Assembly: GCA_003864495.1 (NCBI GenBank)
Contig: ML133432.1
Span: forward strand, 1,947,760-2,011,759
DNA from: Nemopilema nomurai
Taxonomy: Eukaryota; Cnidaria; Scyphozoa; Rhizostomeae; Rhizostomatidae
Direction: 5' to 3'
Length of the DNA: 64,000 nt
The position numbers and the translations under genes were made by a program. Numbering within the stretch: the first letter of the stretch is position 1; the number at the start of each line of letters is the position of its first letter. Below the pieces are notes generated by a model, which had not been told where the DNA came from, ran no database searches, and saw nothing but the letters and a program-made list of their open reading frames with translations. Positions 42,215 through 54,478 of this stretch are shown here, one piece after another.

Positions 42215-45200
42215 TTACTAACGGTAAACATGTTTAAAAAAGTTGTACATAATGCATTTTCCTTTCAGAAGATGTACATGTTATGTAGTTTTGGCGAAAA
42301 AAAGATTTGATTCCCTGTTGTCGGTTGGCCACTATGGGGCTCGCCATATATGGGGTTTCCAATTCCCAATTAATGGGGCTTTTTTTGTCATATCTAACAT
42401 AGAATAGAACATCTGTGCCAAATTACAGATTTATATCATATTTGTCAGGATTAGAGCGTTTCAACACCCAATTCCACTACACTATGTGAGCTGTCGTCAA
42501 TTCCAGTGTTCCAATCTTTTCCTTCATTTTCCAGCATATCTCCTACCTGCACCCGAGCATTTTAGAGTAGTAGGGTTTAGTCTTCAGTACTCGAAATCTC
42601 GAAACCTTCTGTGGAGAAAAAGTTGGTCAGAAAAGTAAAGTTGGCCACTTTTTTCTAAACGCCACCCAACCAAAATGGTCCAGCCACATCACTGTCAAGA
42701 GACCTTCATAAATGCCATATTTGTCAAGAAGCAACGCCAGAAATCAAACGTTTCTTTGGCGGTTTTATCACCATCTTAAGGAAAGTATAGCTTGCGTGAC
42801 GATGGCATTTTAATGCAATACTCGCTTTACTAGGACTAGAAATGCTGTCTGCCAAACTACAGACAACTTTTCATTTATTCACATTTTTGGTATTTCTCGC
42901 GTACTATGTAGCAAATTATATTGTATGTTGCATTCTGCAAACCATAATCTTCCAGAAATCTTATGCAATAATATGGACTGAAAAGACCAAAAATCTATAT
43001 CGAGAACAAAACGTCTTGAGCTCAAGTTTTTTACATTTGATTGTTTTTTGCCCTTCTACTGAAATGGATATCATAGAGTGTTTGTCAAATACCTTTATTC
43101 AATAATTGCTGTTTATTCAATCAAATTTCCGCACACTCAGGAAAGAGAAGCGGTTAATGCTTTGAAAAAGTTGCGGTTGCTGCCTTTTCGGTATATCAGT
43201 ACTGGAAGGAAAAGTGAACCCTCATTGATGGTAGGGAAAACAGGGGCGGATCCAAGCCTCCGCATAAATTACACATGAGACAGTAAATTCTTGTCACATT
43301 ATATTGAATGCATTCGAGTACCAATTCTTGCTGAAACAAACCGCCACTTCAATCACTGCTTTAAAAAGGAGTGGATCGAGCAATTGGACTTTGTTTTCTG
43401 GAGCCATGATAGCGGTCACCTTGATGTGATCACCTTTCTGTAATCACATGAGACCACAGTTCCACATTTGTTTGAACAAAGCACGCCACTTGTTGGGAAT
43501 CTAGAATACCATCGAAATTTCATTATAAAGTCTTCATGTTGTGTATTTATATTTATCTGCAAACTAATGAACCAAAATGAATAGGTTACACGATTCCTAG
43601 CGTATCTGAGCTTTGTAATTCGGGAGAGGGACATGTCAAACTTTAGCATAACAATTAACGGAGCATCTATACATTGATTCTTGTCTGGACCAAAAAAGAC
43701 AGATTTACGGCTCCTTTGGTGAAGCATATTTTTCAGTTAAGAAGCTAAAAATGATGTGACAGCAAAGTTAAAAGTAATGTATTTTCTTCCAAAAGGGTAA
43801 GGAAAGTAGGAATTTACAGATCATTCTGCGATTGGCAAAATAAACTTAATAAATCTTCTTTGTATTGTTGTTTACAAAGGAATAAGATACTTTAGCCCAC
43901 ACTTAGCTGAAGTCCCTTGTAGCCCCATAGTCCATGGTAGCCCTTATCAAATGGGAAAAGCGACAGACTTTAGTGGATAATCGTTTGGGCATGGATCATT
44001 AATTAAAGATAGAGATGTTGCTTGTTAGAATTGGCTGGCTGTGATAACGACCACTCAGAGCAAATATAAATTTGTGTCTAACTAAGCATTCGTCAGTCAT
44101 CCTTTTAACTGAAAGTCTCACAATACGAGAAACGAGATGGTGTTTTTCTGTTAGGTAATGCAAGATGGTTTTTCAAGAAAAGTGTTGAAGTCTTTTGACT
44201 TGAAGCGTAGGCATACTTGAAGCGTGGAACTTTCCTCAGACAGAATCATAATGCATATCACAAGAATCTACTAAATGTTTCTTAACCATAATTATAAATG
44301 GAGTACAACGGATATTTATCTGACGAGAGCTTGTTGCATTGAAAAGAGTTGATAAAAGGCCAGTTGAAAGAAAGTCTAGTTATCACATTTTATGAAAATA
44401 ATTCACAAAGCTATAGGCATATTTCAATAGAAGAGCAAGTACAGGTAGCATTCTTACATCAGCAATGAAGCCTAGGTTGATGGTACAATAAATTTCAGTT
44501 TAACTCTTACTGTATAAAAGATAGTTCTCACTATGATTTCAAGGTGACTGCCACACTTAACGTTAATTGGAATGACTCATCGATCATCAGGTTCCCGTCG
44601 AAGAGGCCATCAAGTTCTCCTCGCAGATATTTGGCTTAACTAAAAGCATATTTCGCTACCTTTTTATCAAGACGATGGAATGGTACATTCGTAAAATGCG
44701 TTCTAGTCACAATTTTCGCCGTAAGCACTATGACACCAAGGGGATAGAATGAGTACAAAGCAGCAATTCTTACTTGTTGGTTGCAACCAGGATGAGGTAT
44801 GCACATTGGTAGAGGGTTGTAATTTGATTCATGTACATTGGTCGTGTTTTGCTTCGTTTAATGAACAGAATTTCTCATTTTTGTCTCTTGTCTTTCGTTG
44901 GCTAATTTTCACAGGCTGTTTTCCGTTCACAACCATGTGAGGAACATTTTCAAGAATTATAACAAATTGGTTAGAAAAAACACTAGTTGAGTTTTATCAT
45001 GATGGAAAGAAAAATTTACGGATAGACTAAGCCATTGAAAGATAGTATGAAGCTCTTCGTGTTTCTAGACATTTCCCTGCGAAAATGATACCAAATAAAC
45101 TACAAATACCAGATTTTGAAACTTGAAAGTGCTGTGTGGGGACTTAAGAATTCAAAATATAAATGATCTACAAATTGGTCACATTCATATCTTGAAAATG

Positions 45201-46280
45201 TAATCAAATCAGAGATTGATCGTGAAGTTTTGAAGAATTGAAAAAACCACTAGTTGCTGACTACATCAAAATTCTAGTTTCATAAATTGCTTTAACATAC
45301 AACCCTGTGCAATTAAATTCTTTTTGGCTAATCCTGTAAGTTACAACTTCTAAAAGCCCGATTTCCTTTTTGCAAGCTCAATATCTGCAAACTTTGCACA
45401 TTGCATGCGTCCCTGTTGCCGTTCACATTTTATACTGCTCCTTGTACGCAACATCTCATCTAGGATTGTAGAATGTCTTTTTTGCCGTGTCAAAACTGCA
45501 ACATAAAGAAGTGAGAAGACAGGACTTACCTGGTACAGATAAAAAGCCTCTTTGTCTTCTTCTCCAATGGGGTCTCCCAAACCTTAGCCACAAATGCAGT
45601 CTTTCTATTTTCGTTCTTGTTGCTAGTTATTTATTTAAATATGCTGGCCATGGTACCGTCTTTTCAAATGACCCACCCACATCTAAAGAGAAAAGAGGTG
45701 CAAAATGATTAGAGCTTTAATAAAAAGAAGAAGATCTTTCTAAGAATAAGTTGATTTTGCGAGACTTTTTACGGATGCACGGTGTAGAAGGTTTCGTTTT
45801 GCCTTTCTGTGTTCACAACCAATGTGTACTAATCATTGCCCTTGTAATGTCACTAGGTTTCACAGCTTGAGGTTGAAACTTTCGCCATCAAAACAAGACA
45901 GCATGGATCTATGTCTTTACATTTTCCGTTTCAAAAATAATGCTTTTCCTTTCAATATCCAATGTCTTTCTTTATAAATCCAAGGAAGGAGATCTCAAGT
46001 CAAAAAAATTAAACAAAGACACGGCTAAATATACAAGAATTATAGTAAAAAAGTACCAAAATCTTATCAGTACCTGGTTTAGGAAACAAATAGCTCTAAA
46101 ACGTCGTTGCATCAACTCCCTTGGCTCCAAGCAATAAGAAAGAGTACTTATGATTCTTTTGATTGTTCCAAAACATTGTCTGAACTGCAACCTCTTCCCA
46201 CTCAACCCATTGTCTGCGAAATGACATGCTTCGTGAAACTAAGCATTAACATTGAAAGAGGAAGGTGATTAAGGATAAAA
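42215..46280. other. Gene-poor region
   Basis: Only short frames without recognisable motifs. An unpaired CAGGGGCGGATCC terminus lies at 43241. The minus frame 45350-45580 spans a GTAAGT...TTGCAG pair only 34 nt apart and cannot be confirmed as a spliced gene. The 65-codon basic frame at 45940-46137 is unassigned. Confidence 0.35.
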
Positions 46281-46284
46281 ACAG

Positions 46285-49130
46285 CCTAAGGTACCTGAAA
46301 AGCGTTTATCAACGTCCAAATACCCTAACCCAAGTGAAGAATGAAGACGCATGTGAAGAGTGAGGACAACTGAAAGCATGAGCTACTTGCAACTTTATCA
46401 ATGATAGGGATCTAGAAAGAATACAACGAAAAAAAATTTCTTGGCTACTTACCACTCTCTCAGGTTAGAAGAAGTTGTAAATCGTCCTGAAAAGCCTCAG
46501 CATCCCTTTCCAACAGTCGTCTTGAATCCCCAACTATGCTTAAATTGAAGAAACGCAACCCTTAGCCTCGGAAGACAGAGGGAGCATAAGGAAAATCAAA
46601 CATATCAGTAACACTAGGTGTAGTCATTTCTAATCATTGGTTAATTCGTAAAAATCGCATTTCCCCATGGATATCTCGTCGAGATATGCCTATTCAATGC
46701 TGTTGCGTATGTAGCCAACAGGCTGATCATACTAGAGCGTTGAACGGGGGACTGTGATCACAAATAACACAATAACCTAAGGCACCTGAAACGACGTTTC
46801 TCATCACCCCTATGCCCTAATTCAAGGTGATGAATGGTGATGGAACACCGTCATGCGAAACAGGTAGAAAACGAACTACCTAAATTACCATTTACAATTA
46901 CTTTAATCATTACTTTAATTATGACTTAATATACCATTACGTTATTTGTAGTTGTTCCAAATTATTGGTTAAATTGCGAAGTTAGTCCCCGTGAATATCC
47001 CTAGACCTCGTTCGAGATACGCCTATTCAAAGCTGCTGCGTACAGAGCCAATGGGCTGAGGTCGTACTAGAACGTTGAACGGAGACTGTGACCACAAATA
47101 ACACAATAACCTAAGGCACCTGAAACGACGTTTCTCATCACCCCTATGCCCCACTTCAAGGTAATGAATGGTGATGGAACACCGTCATGCGAAACAGGTA
47201 GGAAACAAACTACCTAAATTACCATTTACCATTACATTAATCATTACTCTAATTATGAATAAAATAACTTTTTATTTTATTTGTAGTCGTTCCAAATTAT
47301 TGGTTAAACTGCAAAATTTGTCCCCGTGAATATCCCTAGACCTCGTCGAGATACGCCTATTCAATGCTCCTGCGTAGATAACCAATGGGCTATGATCATA
47401 CTAAAGCGTTGAACGGGGAAAGTGATCACAAATAACACAACAACCTAAGGCACCTGAAACGACGTTTCTCATCGCCTCTATGCCCCACTTCAAGGCGATG
47501 AATGGTGATGGAACACCGTCATGCGAAACAGGTAGGAAACAAACTACCCAAGTACTACTAACACTATGATACATGTAGTTGCTCCAAATTATTGGTTTAT
47601 TGGTAAAAACTCTCCCACTTGGTATCGCATAACCGTCCTACGATACCTATTCAATGTTCTTCTGTACTGACCGAGGGGCCATAGTCGGTACTAAACATTG
47701 AACCGGGGATTGTGATTACAAAAACACAACAACCTAAGGCACCTGAAACGACGTTTCTCATCGCCCCTATGCCCCACTTCAAGGCGATGAATGGTGATGG
47801 AACACCGTCATGCGAAACAGGTAGGAAACAAACTACCCAAGCTACTACTAAACACTATGATACATGTAGTTGCTCCAAATTATTGGTTTATTGGTAAAAA
47901 CTCTCCCACTTGGTATCGCATAACCGTCCTACGATACCTATTCAATGTTCTTCTGTACTGACCGAGGGGCCATAGTCGGTACTAAACATTGAACTGGGGA
48001 TTGTGATTACAAAAACACAACAACCTAAGGCACCTGAAACGACGTTTCTCATCGCCCCTATGCCCCACTTCAAGGCGATGAATGGTGATGGAACACCGTC
48101 ATGCGAAACAGGTAGGAAACAAACTACCCAAGCTACTACTAAACACTATGATACATGTAGTTGCTCCAAATTATTGGTTTATTGGTAAAAACTCTCCCAC
48201 TTGGTATCGCATAACCGTCCTACGATACCTATTCAATGTTCTTCTGTACTGACCGAGGGGCTATAGTCGGTACTAAACATTGAACCGGGGATTGTGATTA
48301 CAAAAACACAACAACCTAAGGCACCTGAAACGACGTTTCTCATCGCCCCTATGCCCCACTTCAAGGCGATGAATGGTGATGGAACACCGTCATGCGAAAC
48401 AGGTAGGAAACAAACTACCCAAGCTACTACTAAACACTATGATACATGTAGTTGCTCCAAATTATTGGTTTATTGGTAAAAACTCTCCCACTTGGTATCG
48501 CATAACCGTCCTACGATACCTATTCAATGTTCTTCTGTACTGACCGAGGGGCCATAGTCGGTACTAAACATTGAACCGGGGATTGTGATTACAAAAACAC
48601 AACAACCTAAGGCACCTGAAACGACGTTTCTCATTGCCCGTATGCCCCACTTCAAGGCGATGAATGGTGATGGAACACCGTCATGCGAAACAGGTAGGAA
48701 ACAAACTACTCAAACTAATACTTATAATAAGCAAAACAACAATATAAAAAAATCAAAGCGCGCTAGTGAGCAAAACCACTCACTGCTTTTCTCCGGATGA
48801 AAATTTTTCCAAAATTATTCATTTCCGTCCCTTGGAGTCCATCCTCACCATCCGCCAACTGAACTAAAGACGGAAAAACAGGATGATTAAGTTCAATAAG
48901 TGAGATGTTATAAAGGTGAAATATTTTCTGTATGCTTATTTCCGATATACTTGTTAATGTACATCTTTAGACCTGTCGAGTTGCCTATTTACTGTGTACA
49001 GATACGACGGGCAATTGTCGGTATTTATCACTGAACAGTGAACCATAATTACAAACAGGACAAGAACTTAGGCAGCCTGAAACTGTGCTAATCATCGCCC
49101 TTTTTCCTTCGGAACAATGAATCGTGTAAT
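46285..49130. repeat. Tandem array of about 290-330-bp units
   Basis: The landmark CCTAAGGCACCTGAAACG recurs at 46776, 47110, 47444, 47733, 48024, 48315 and 48606 (spacings 334, 334, 289, 291, 291, 291). Strongly decayed relatives sit at both edges (46285 and 49066). The last four full units are nearly identical; the first three differ mainly outside a conserved core. The identical 61-codon plus frame in each late unit is a by-product of a unit length divisible by three. Confidence 0.95.
47733..47837 (+). ncRNA. Candidate structured RNA core (one of seven copies)
   Basis: In the unit starting 47733 the core can fold into four successive hairpins. Stem 1 is GAAAC/GTTTC (47745-49 with 47753-57). 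Stem 2 is CATCGCC/GGCGATG (47759-65 with 47783-89). Stem 3 is TGATGG/CCGTCA around an AACA loop (47795-47810). Stem 4 is GGTAG/CTACC (47820-24 with 47833-37). Stem 2 reads CATCACC/GGTGATG in the 46776 copy (A-U for G-C) and CATTGCC/GGCGATG in the 48606 copy (G-U wobble). Sequence just outside the core diverges much more between early and late units. A further hairpin GGTATCG/CGATACC lies at 47912-47938 in the late units. No match to tRNA, 5S, U1-U6, SRP or known spliced-leader RNAs was recognised, and strand is assumed from the hairpin order. Confidence 0.4.
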
Positions 49131-49749
49131 ATTACTGGCCCTGCTAAATCATTTGTAAATAACGAAGCCTTTCTTCCAGTTTTGCAATTGTCTTTTGATT
49201 AGATGAGTACTAGGGGCTTTCCCGAGTGTTTTTTGAAAGCAGGCTTTTAAATTTCGTTCTTGTTCGTTTATCTACTTGTCTTTCTTTTGTCCCTTGCCCT
49301 TGATCGCCCAAATCAATTTTGTTTAATTTGTTACATTTTGTTGGTAACACTCACGTTCTTTGGAGAACTGTTGCGTCATCGTAGGACAACGTTTATAGCT
49401 ATGATTACCTTGGCAAGCAGAGGTGAAGGATAATTCTCAGGTTTAACTTCAATCAGTTTTATGGATATTCTCTGAGATGTTTCCTCTCTTTGCTAAATAA
49501 CATAATCTCCCCGGTCGAGTTCTCATCATTCCACCTAAATTAAATTCACAAAATATTTCAATATGGCAAAAGTGGATGCAGTTTGTATAATCGACATTCT
49601 ACCCAGTATAAGCACTTTATGAAAAACTTAATGAAAAATTGCGTATGCACTTGATGAGAGATGGCAAACAATGATCTTCATACCTGAATCAAAGTTACAA
49701 ACTTGCAAGATCATTTCTTAACAAAGAACCAAACTTAACTTAGGCATAA
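49131..49749. other. Spacer before the copia element
   Basis: No gene or repeat recognised. Confidence 0.4.
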
Positions 49750-49855
49750 TGTTAAACTGTCATATTTCATGTTAGTGCCTCGTATTGAATAGGGGTTGGC
49801 TTGGAAGAGTGCCTAAATGCATAAACATGTGTTTCATTATGGTGTCATCTTTTCG

Positions 49856-49867
49856 TGGTAGCAGAGG
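49856..49867 (+). promoter_or_regulatory. Primer-binding site, initiator tRNA-Met
   Basis: TGGTAGCAGAGG is exactly complementary to the last 12 nt of animal initiator tRNA-Met including CCA (recalled sequence), and it directly follows the 5' LTR. Confidence 0.85.
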
Positions 49868-50019
49868 GTAGTTGTGCAAAATGAAAGTTAGCAAAGCGTT
49901 TATAGATGGAAGAAAGTGTATGTTTTTAAATGAGAACTGTTACACAGTACAGAAAATCGACGGATCGGCGGATTATCAGAGTTGGATTTAGGGTAAGAAA
50001 GTTTCAAAATGGCGGCAGC

Positions 50020-50934
50020 TTTAAAACACCGCCGGTGTTCGATATTGATAATAAACTTACAGTAGATGGACTGAAGAGAAAAATGCCTGGCAGGAGCTAA
50101 CAGATCTTACAGAGAATAAACAAGGCTTGGCAGTTGCATTATATTTGCCTGAGAATGATGGAAGTGGGATAAGAGATAAAGTGTTTAGTGTTGTGACGAT
50201 TGATGATTTGAAAGGCGCAGACGGCAATACGAAACTAATCACTTACATGGATCAAATATTTAAGAAGGATGAATTATCTGATGCATATGAAACATTCTTT
50301 GACTTTGACCGATTCGGCCGAAAGGCTGACATGTTGATGGATGTTTATGTAATGGATTTTGAAAAGCTTTAGAATAGAACAAACAAATTCAAATGGAGAT
50401 TCCTGAAGCAGTTCGTGCATTCAGGCTTCTAGAGGGAGCAGAATTAGACCAGAAAGCCAGTCAGTTGGTTCTTACAGGAGTGGATTATAAACAGACAGCC
50501 GATTTATTAAAACAGATGGGCAGTGCTTTAAGGTTTTTTGGAAAACAATCTCTGGCCAAGGAGACCATATCTCATAGTGCTATTAAGGTTGAGCCGGCAT
50601 ATGTTACTGAAAGTTATCAAGAAACAGATCAAAACCAGGAAGACTTATTCACAAAAGGTTACTCACAAAGTGGCTTTAATTGGGCAAGGAAGCGGAGCTT
50701 TCATCCTCAGAATATACAGCAAAGTGCCTAAGTCGAAGTACTGGCATTCCAGGTAAAGGAAAGGGGAGGTCGGCTGCTGGCTATGATGAATTAAGGACCA
50801 AGCGGGTTAACCCCATTGGACCAGATGGATATCCTCTACGATGTAGGAGTTGTCGGTTAATAAGACACTGTCCAAATTCATATGAAACTAAAGCGAGAAA
50901 AGCAGCTTTTGAGGAGGCAGTTTTGTTTACTTGA
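50020..50934 (+). pseudogene. Copia gag and zinc knuckle remnants
   Basis: Frames 50127-50372, 50393-50731 and 50680-50934 belong to one gag gene with frameshifts. WQELTDLTENKQGLAVALYL near 50095, then DKVFSVVTIDDLKGADG, MDQIFKKDELSDAYETFFDF and EIPEAVRAFRLLEGAEL are typical of animal copia gag. The last frame ends in a degraded knuckle (PLRCRSCRLIRHC). Confidence 0.75.
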
Positions 50935-51099
50935 AATCAAGTCACAGAAATGCAAGTTTTAGTGGCAGAGTGCATGTATTCGGCAGTTCTTGGTAGTGCA
51001 TGTAGTTCTACTGTTGCGGGTGAAGAATGGCTATTTGGACTCACTGAGTGATGATAAAGTGTCACAGGTTGCCCAGCAGAACAGCAATAGAACTTTCAG

Positions 51100-51584
51100 A
51101 TTTGGAGGTGGGTGTTAGTTACAGTCCAAAGGACAATTCCATGTTCTTTAGCAGTTGTCAATTTTAAAATTGTGACAGATGTTGTTGAGAGTGACATTTC
51201 ATTACTCTTGAGTGAGGATTCAATAAAAGCTGCTAAAGTAGAACTAGATCTGAAAATGACAGTGCAACAATTTTTGGACATGAAGTTGATCTACAGTGCA
51301 TAAGCTCAAGACATTACTGTGTTCCTCTACATCAGCATGAGTTACCAGTTGAATCCTGCCTTCAAGTCCAATCAAACCACACTGATGAAAGAAAAGTGCA
51401 ATTGGCTCTTGTGGAAAAGCTTCATAAGCAGTTTGCTCACCGCATATCACAAAGACTGAAATCTTTAATGAAAGATGCAGGCATTAATGAAGCAGGCACT
51501 TTGGATCTAGTTGATGATGTATCAGATCAATGCGAAATTTGTCAGCGTTACAAGAAGAAACGCAAGACTTCGGAATGTGCATAA
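51100..51584 (+). pseudogene. Copia protease end and integrase zinc finger
   Basis: 51112-51303 contains TDVVESDISLLLSEDSIKAA, the C-terminal part of a copia-type aspartic protease. 51396-51584 contains LVEKLHKQFAHRISQRLK and CEICQRYKKKRK, the H-x4-H plus C-x2-C integrase N-terminal zinc finger. The integrase catalytic core is absent downstream. Confidence 0.8.
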
Positions 51585-51672
51585 AGAGAATCCTCATTTT
51601 CAAACAGTAACAACAACTTTAGACAGATTAGGTTTTTGTGCAGTTACATAAGTTATTGCTATGGTAACTCAC

Positions 51673-51743
51673 CTTTCTAATATCCCGGATCGAGCAAATG
51701 AAGTATGGCACGTCGGGGCGCTGACTTTCTATGTACATGCAAT
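51673..51743 (-). CDS. RERE/atrophin-like BAH-domain exon
   Basis: A 71-nt exon on the minus strand. After a strong acceptor (TTTTCCTTTGTAG) it completes an Asp codon and encodes CMYIESQRPDVPYFICSIRD plus IRK, ending at AAG|GTGAGT. It matches the RERE BAH segment whose core I recall as CVYIESRRPNTPYFICSI, and its borders fit an internal exon. RERE proteins are nuclear corepressors whose BAH domain binds chromatin. The exon lies antisense in the gap of the copia element (between integrase finger and RT). I found no adjacent RERE exon in this window. It may be a captured gene piece, or an exon of a long host gene running leftward. Confidence 0.6.
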
Positions 51744-52143
51744 CTACAAAGGAAAACATAACATCAAGACCTACAATATTTACAGGTTTTATAAACATGA
51801 ATAGAACCCGGACCCAGCACCTCTTTAATCTCCCGTAATCTACATAGCACGCTTCGCAAACCACTTTCGGAAGGTGACACGGGGAATGCGGACGCGCTCA
51901 GGAGGAGCGTATATACTGAAGATATCTCAGGCCAACATGTTACTTCAATAACGTTTAACAATACCAAATTTACTTATCTTGAACTTTTTAACCAACTAAG
52001 AGGACGCTCATCCAATTTCGTTGGACTCAGATACGATATTGCGATCCTAGCCGAATTAGTTTTCCTCATCCATCCATTGATGTATGGCATGAAAGCACAG
52101 TATAAGCAGATATGGAAAAGCATCTGAAAGGAACTGGGCATAC

Positions 52144-53040
52144 TTGAACAAACTGGATTTTGGGGAAGAGCAGCCAAAAGGGGTTTATTTTGATAAATAT
52201 GTTGAAGAATGGGAGTCACTGGAAGTTGTAAATAACAATTCTGTGTCAGATAAAGTGGAGGAAGCTAAACATATTAATTGCAAAATTTGTGTAAATTCAA
52301 AGTCTTTGATGAAGTTGAAGATGCAGGACAGACAAGAATGAGCACACCCTGGTATGATGATGGTAATTGATGGGTAACAGAAAAGGTGATTGATGGGTAA
52401 AAATTTGTTAAAGCTAGGTTAGTTGCAAGAGGATTGGAACAGAATTCAGAGTTGAGGTCAGATTTACCAACTGCCAGCAAAATATCACTTCACATATTCT
52501 TAGCCATAACATCAACAATGGGTTGGAAAGCCAAAGCAATAGACATAAAAGCTGCCTTTTTGCAAGGAGAAGAAATCAATCGTTCAGTAGATAGGTCTCA
52601 ACATGTGGATTGTTTAGACATTGCTCTCTACCTTGCATCTATTATCAAAGAAGTCTCAAATGCCTTCCAATTTGTTATATTTATGTTTGCGGTGGCCTAA
52701 TAGGCAGATTGTAGACAACTCCAAAAAACGGCGTGCTTCGAACGTAACGTTATATAACTCTACCAACATAACAATATATAAGGCCTGGGTCCTAGCGTCC
52801 TTTCGCTGAACAAAACATTACACAAGTTACTTTATGAAAATCTATTATAAACAAAGCTTGTTGCTGAAAAACGTCTACGTATTGATATAGCATCAGTCAA
52901 GCAAAAGATAGATAGAAAGAGGTAAATTCCATTAACTGGATAACTGTAGATAAACAATTAGCTGATAGTCTTACAAAGCGCGGGTCATCAGTAAAAATTT
53001 TGTGGACGTTATCGAAAATGGACACTTCAGCGAATTTTTT
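52144..53040 (+). pseudogene. Copia reverse transcriptase and RNase H remnants
   Basis: KFVKARLVARGLEQNSELRS (about 52405), SKISLHIFLAITSTMGW and AIDIKAAFLQGEEINR (about 52535) give the start of a copia RT, with the first catalytic Asp in IDIKAAF. EKRLRIDIASVKQK and, after a one-base frame change, NWITVDKQLADSLTKRGSS (to about 53000) are the RNase H end. The segment between them is largely missing, including the YxDD box. Confidence 0.8.
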
Positions 53041-53147
53041 TGATTAGTCATTTTTTAGACTTTAAGTCCTAAAACCTTTGGTTCACTATAGTAGTTGCAA
53101 TAATTGCTTACTGTTTTGTTCACTCACAACCTATACTTGTTTGGTTT

Positions 53148-53160
53148 AAAGAAGGAGGAG
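53148..53160 (+). promoter_or_regulatory. Polypurine tract
   Basis: AAAGAAGGAGGAG lies two bases before the 3' LTR start (TGTTAA), where the plus-strand primer is expected. Confidence 0.8.
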
Positions 53161-53249
53161 TCTGTTAACTTATCACATTTCATGTTTGTAGTCTCATATT
53201 GAATAGGGTTTGGCTCGTATTGTTTCATTATGGCGTCATCTTTCACACA

Positions 53250-54330
53250 GCATATACATTTAAAGAGCAGCTGATACGCTGTTCAATTTAATGAACAACC
53301 TTTGATGCCAATTTGTGTCTATGTGTACTGGTCTTCCATTTCGGTCTTTCCTACAAACAACTATTCGGTTACAAGCAAATCATGCATTGTAATACTTGTT
53401 ATTCTTTCATTTATATTTTGTCTACTCCCGCTTTCCAGCTGGAGGGAAAATCAAAATATTTATCGATTGACAGTCCAAATTTTCTTGGTATTTCATTACA
53501 AACTGCCTCATTATTCAATCATTAAATGATTCTTTTCTTTGTTGTCATTTCTAGTCTTTTCTGAAAGGGAAGTTGGTTATGTTGAAAATTCTGCTAGATA
53601 TGCTAGCCTTGCTAATCTGGGCATAAGATTGATTTGTCTCACTATTTCATTGGCTAAATAATGGAAATTTTTCAACACCCTGTCCCTCACATTGCAAATA
53701 TCTAATGACGTGAAAGAGGCACCAAACATTTCAACTTTATGTGACTGTATTTTTTGTTATTCACCAACTAGTATGTGTTTTGTTGGTTGGTACATTTTGG
53801 CCTTACTGTAACTGGATGCCCCTGTAACAGAAACTTCACTCTTCAATCATATTCTTTTATGTATGATTCTTCAAATTAGGTGCCAGTTACACATACAATC
53901 ATTTGAACCCTGTAAGGCCCCTTGCTTATGTCCACTTAACTAAGTATATCTAAATAAAATTGTAAACTATCCAAGATTCAAACACTTTTGATGTCAGATA
54001 CTAGAGGAAAAACATTGATGAAATATCTAATTCAATGGTATTTTCAAATTTGATTTAAACTCTTGATTTAACTTGATTCAAATTTGATTTGAACAATTAA
54101 GCTACAACTAATCAATTTAAGACCAATTAAGATATTACTGATTATCACAGTTTCCACACATACAAAGTTTTAATGCAGATGTCCATCTTAATTGATATTT
54201 GCATGTTTTTGAATAAAATACATTTAAACTGCAAAATGGGACGTAAAACCAATTTGTACAGGATAATGTCTACATTAAGTGACCTTTCAATGCTTAATAG
54301 ATCAAAAATTTTAAAGCTTGTTCCATTAAA
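53250..54330. other. Spacer
   Basis: AT-rich, no supported gene. Next exons of the possible gene at 54336 would have to lie here or further left; none was recognised. Confidence 0.3.
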
Positions 54331-54335
54331 CTGAC

Positions 54336-54478
54336 CTGCTACTGATTTTAGGTAAGTATTCGTCAAGGACCCTACTACCAAACTCAGTAAATTCAGGATT
54401 CAACAGATAAATTACTTCAAAAAGTGCCACTGCATGATCTTTTGGTGTCTGTAACATGGCAAAGATATGCTGTGTCAT
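54336..54478 (-). CDS. Possible first coding exon of an unknown gene
   Basis: The minus frame from ATG at 54478 encodes MTQHIFAMLQTPKDHAVALF, then EVIYLLNPEFTEFGSRVLDE and YLPKISS, ending in phase 2 at AGCAG|GTCAGT. A potential acceptor (TTTTGTACAG) lies upstream in the 5' UTR. The sequence looks like a helical, protein-like segment but I do not recognise the family. The promoter-like cluster at 55295-55468 is on its 5' side, about 0.9 kb away. A longer overlapping minus frame (54145-54381) in another phase is an alternative. Confidence 0.3.

Larger units (their letters stand above)
49750..53245 (+). mobile_element. Ty1/copia LTR retrotransposon, decayed
   Basis: Short LTRs (5' 49750 to about 49854, 3' 53163 to about 53245) both begin TGTTAA and share ATTTCATGTT, CATATTGAATAGG-like and TTTCATTATGG blocks. 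A primer-binding site lies at 49856 and a polypurine tract at 53148. Order inside: gag, CCHC-like knuckle, protease, integrase zinc finger, reverse transcriptase, RNase H end. Integrase before RT is diagnostic of Ty1/copia. Much of the integrase core and RT is deleted, and frames are broken throughout. Confidence 0.85.

Noticed and set aside
45350..45700. Minus-strand gene with a 34-nt intron
   Set aside because: The splice sites look good, but the frame before them is interrupted by a stop and no family is recognised.
47712..48479. Identical 61-codon frames repeated every 291 bp
   Set aside because: The unit length is a multiple of three, and the frame is absent or changed in the older units although their RNA-like core is conserved. 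Conservation therefore follows the stems, not the peptide.
46285..49130. Spliced-leader, snRNA or tRNA genes in the tandem array
   Set aside because: There is no Sm site, no tRNA cloverleaf, and no match to remembered U-RNA, 5S or leader sequences. A GGTTCAAT string on the minus strand resembles a B box but lacks the surrounding T-arm.
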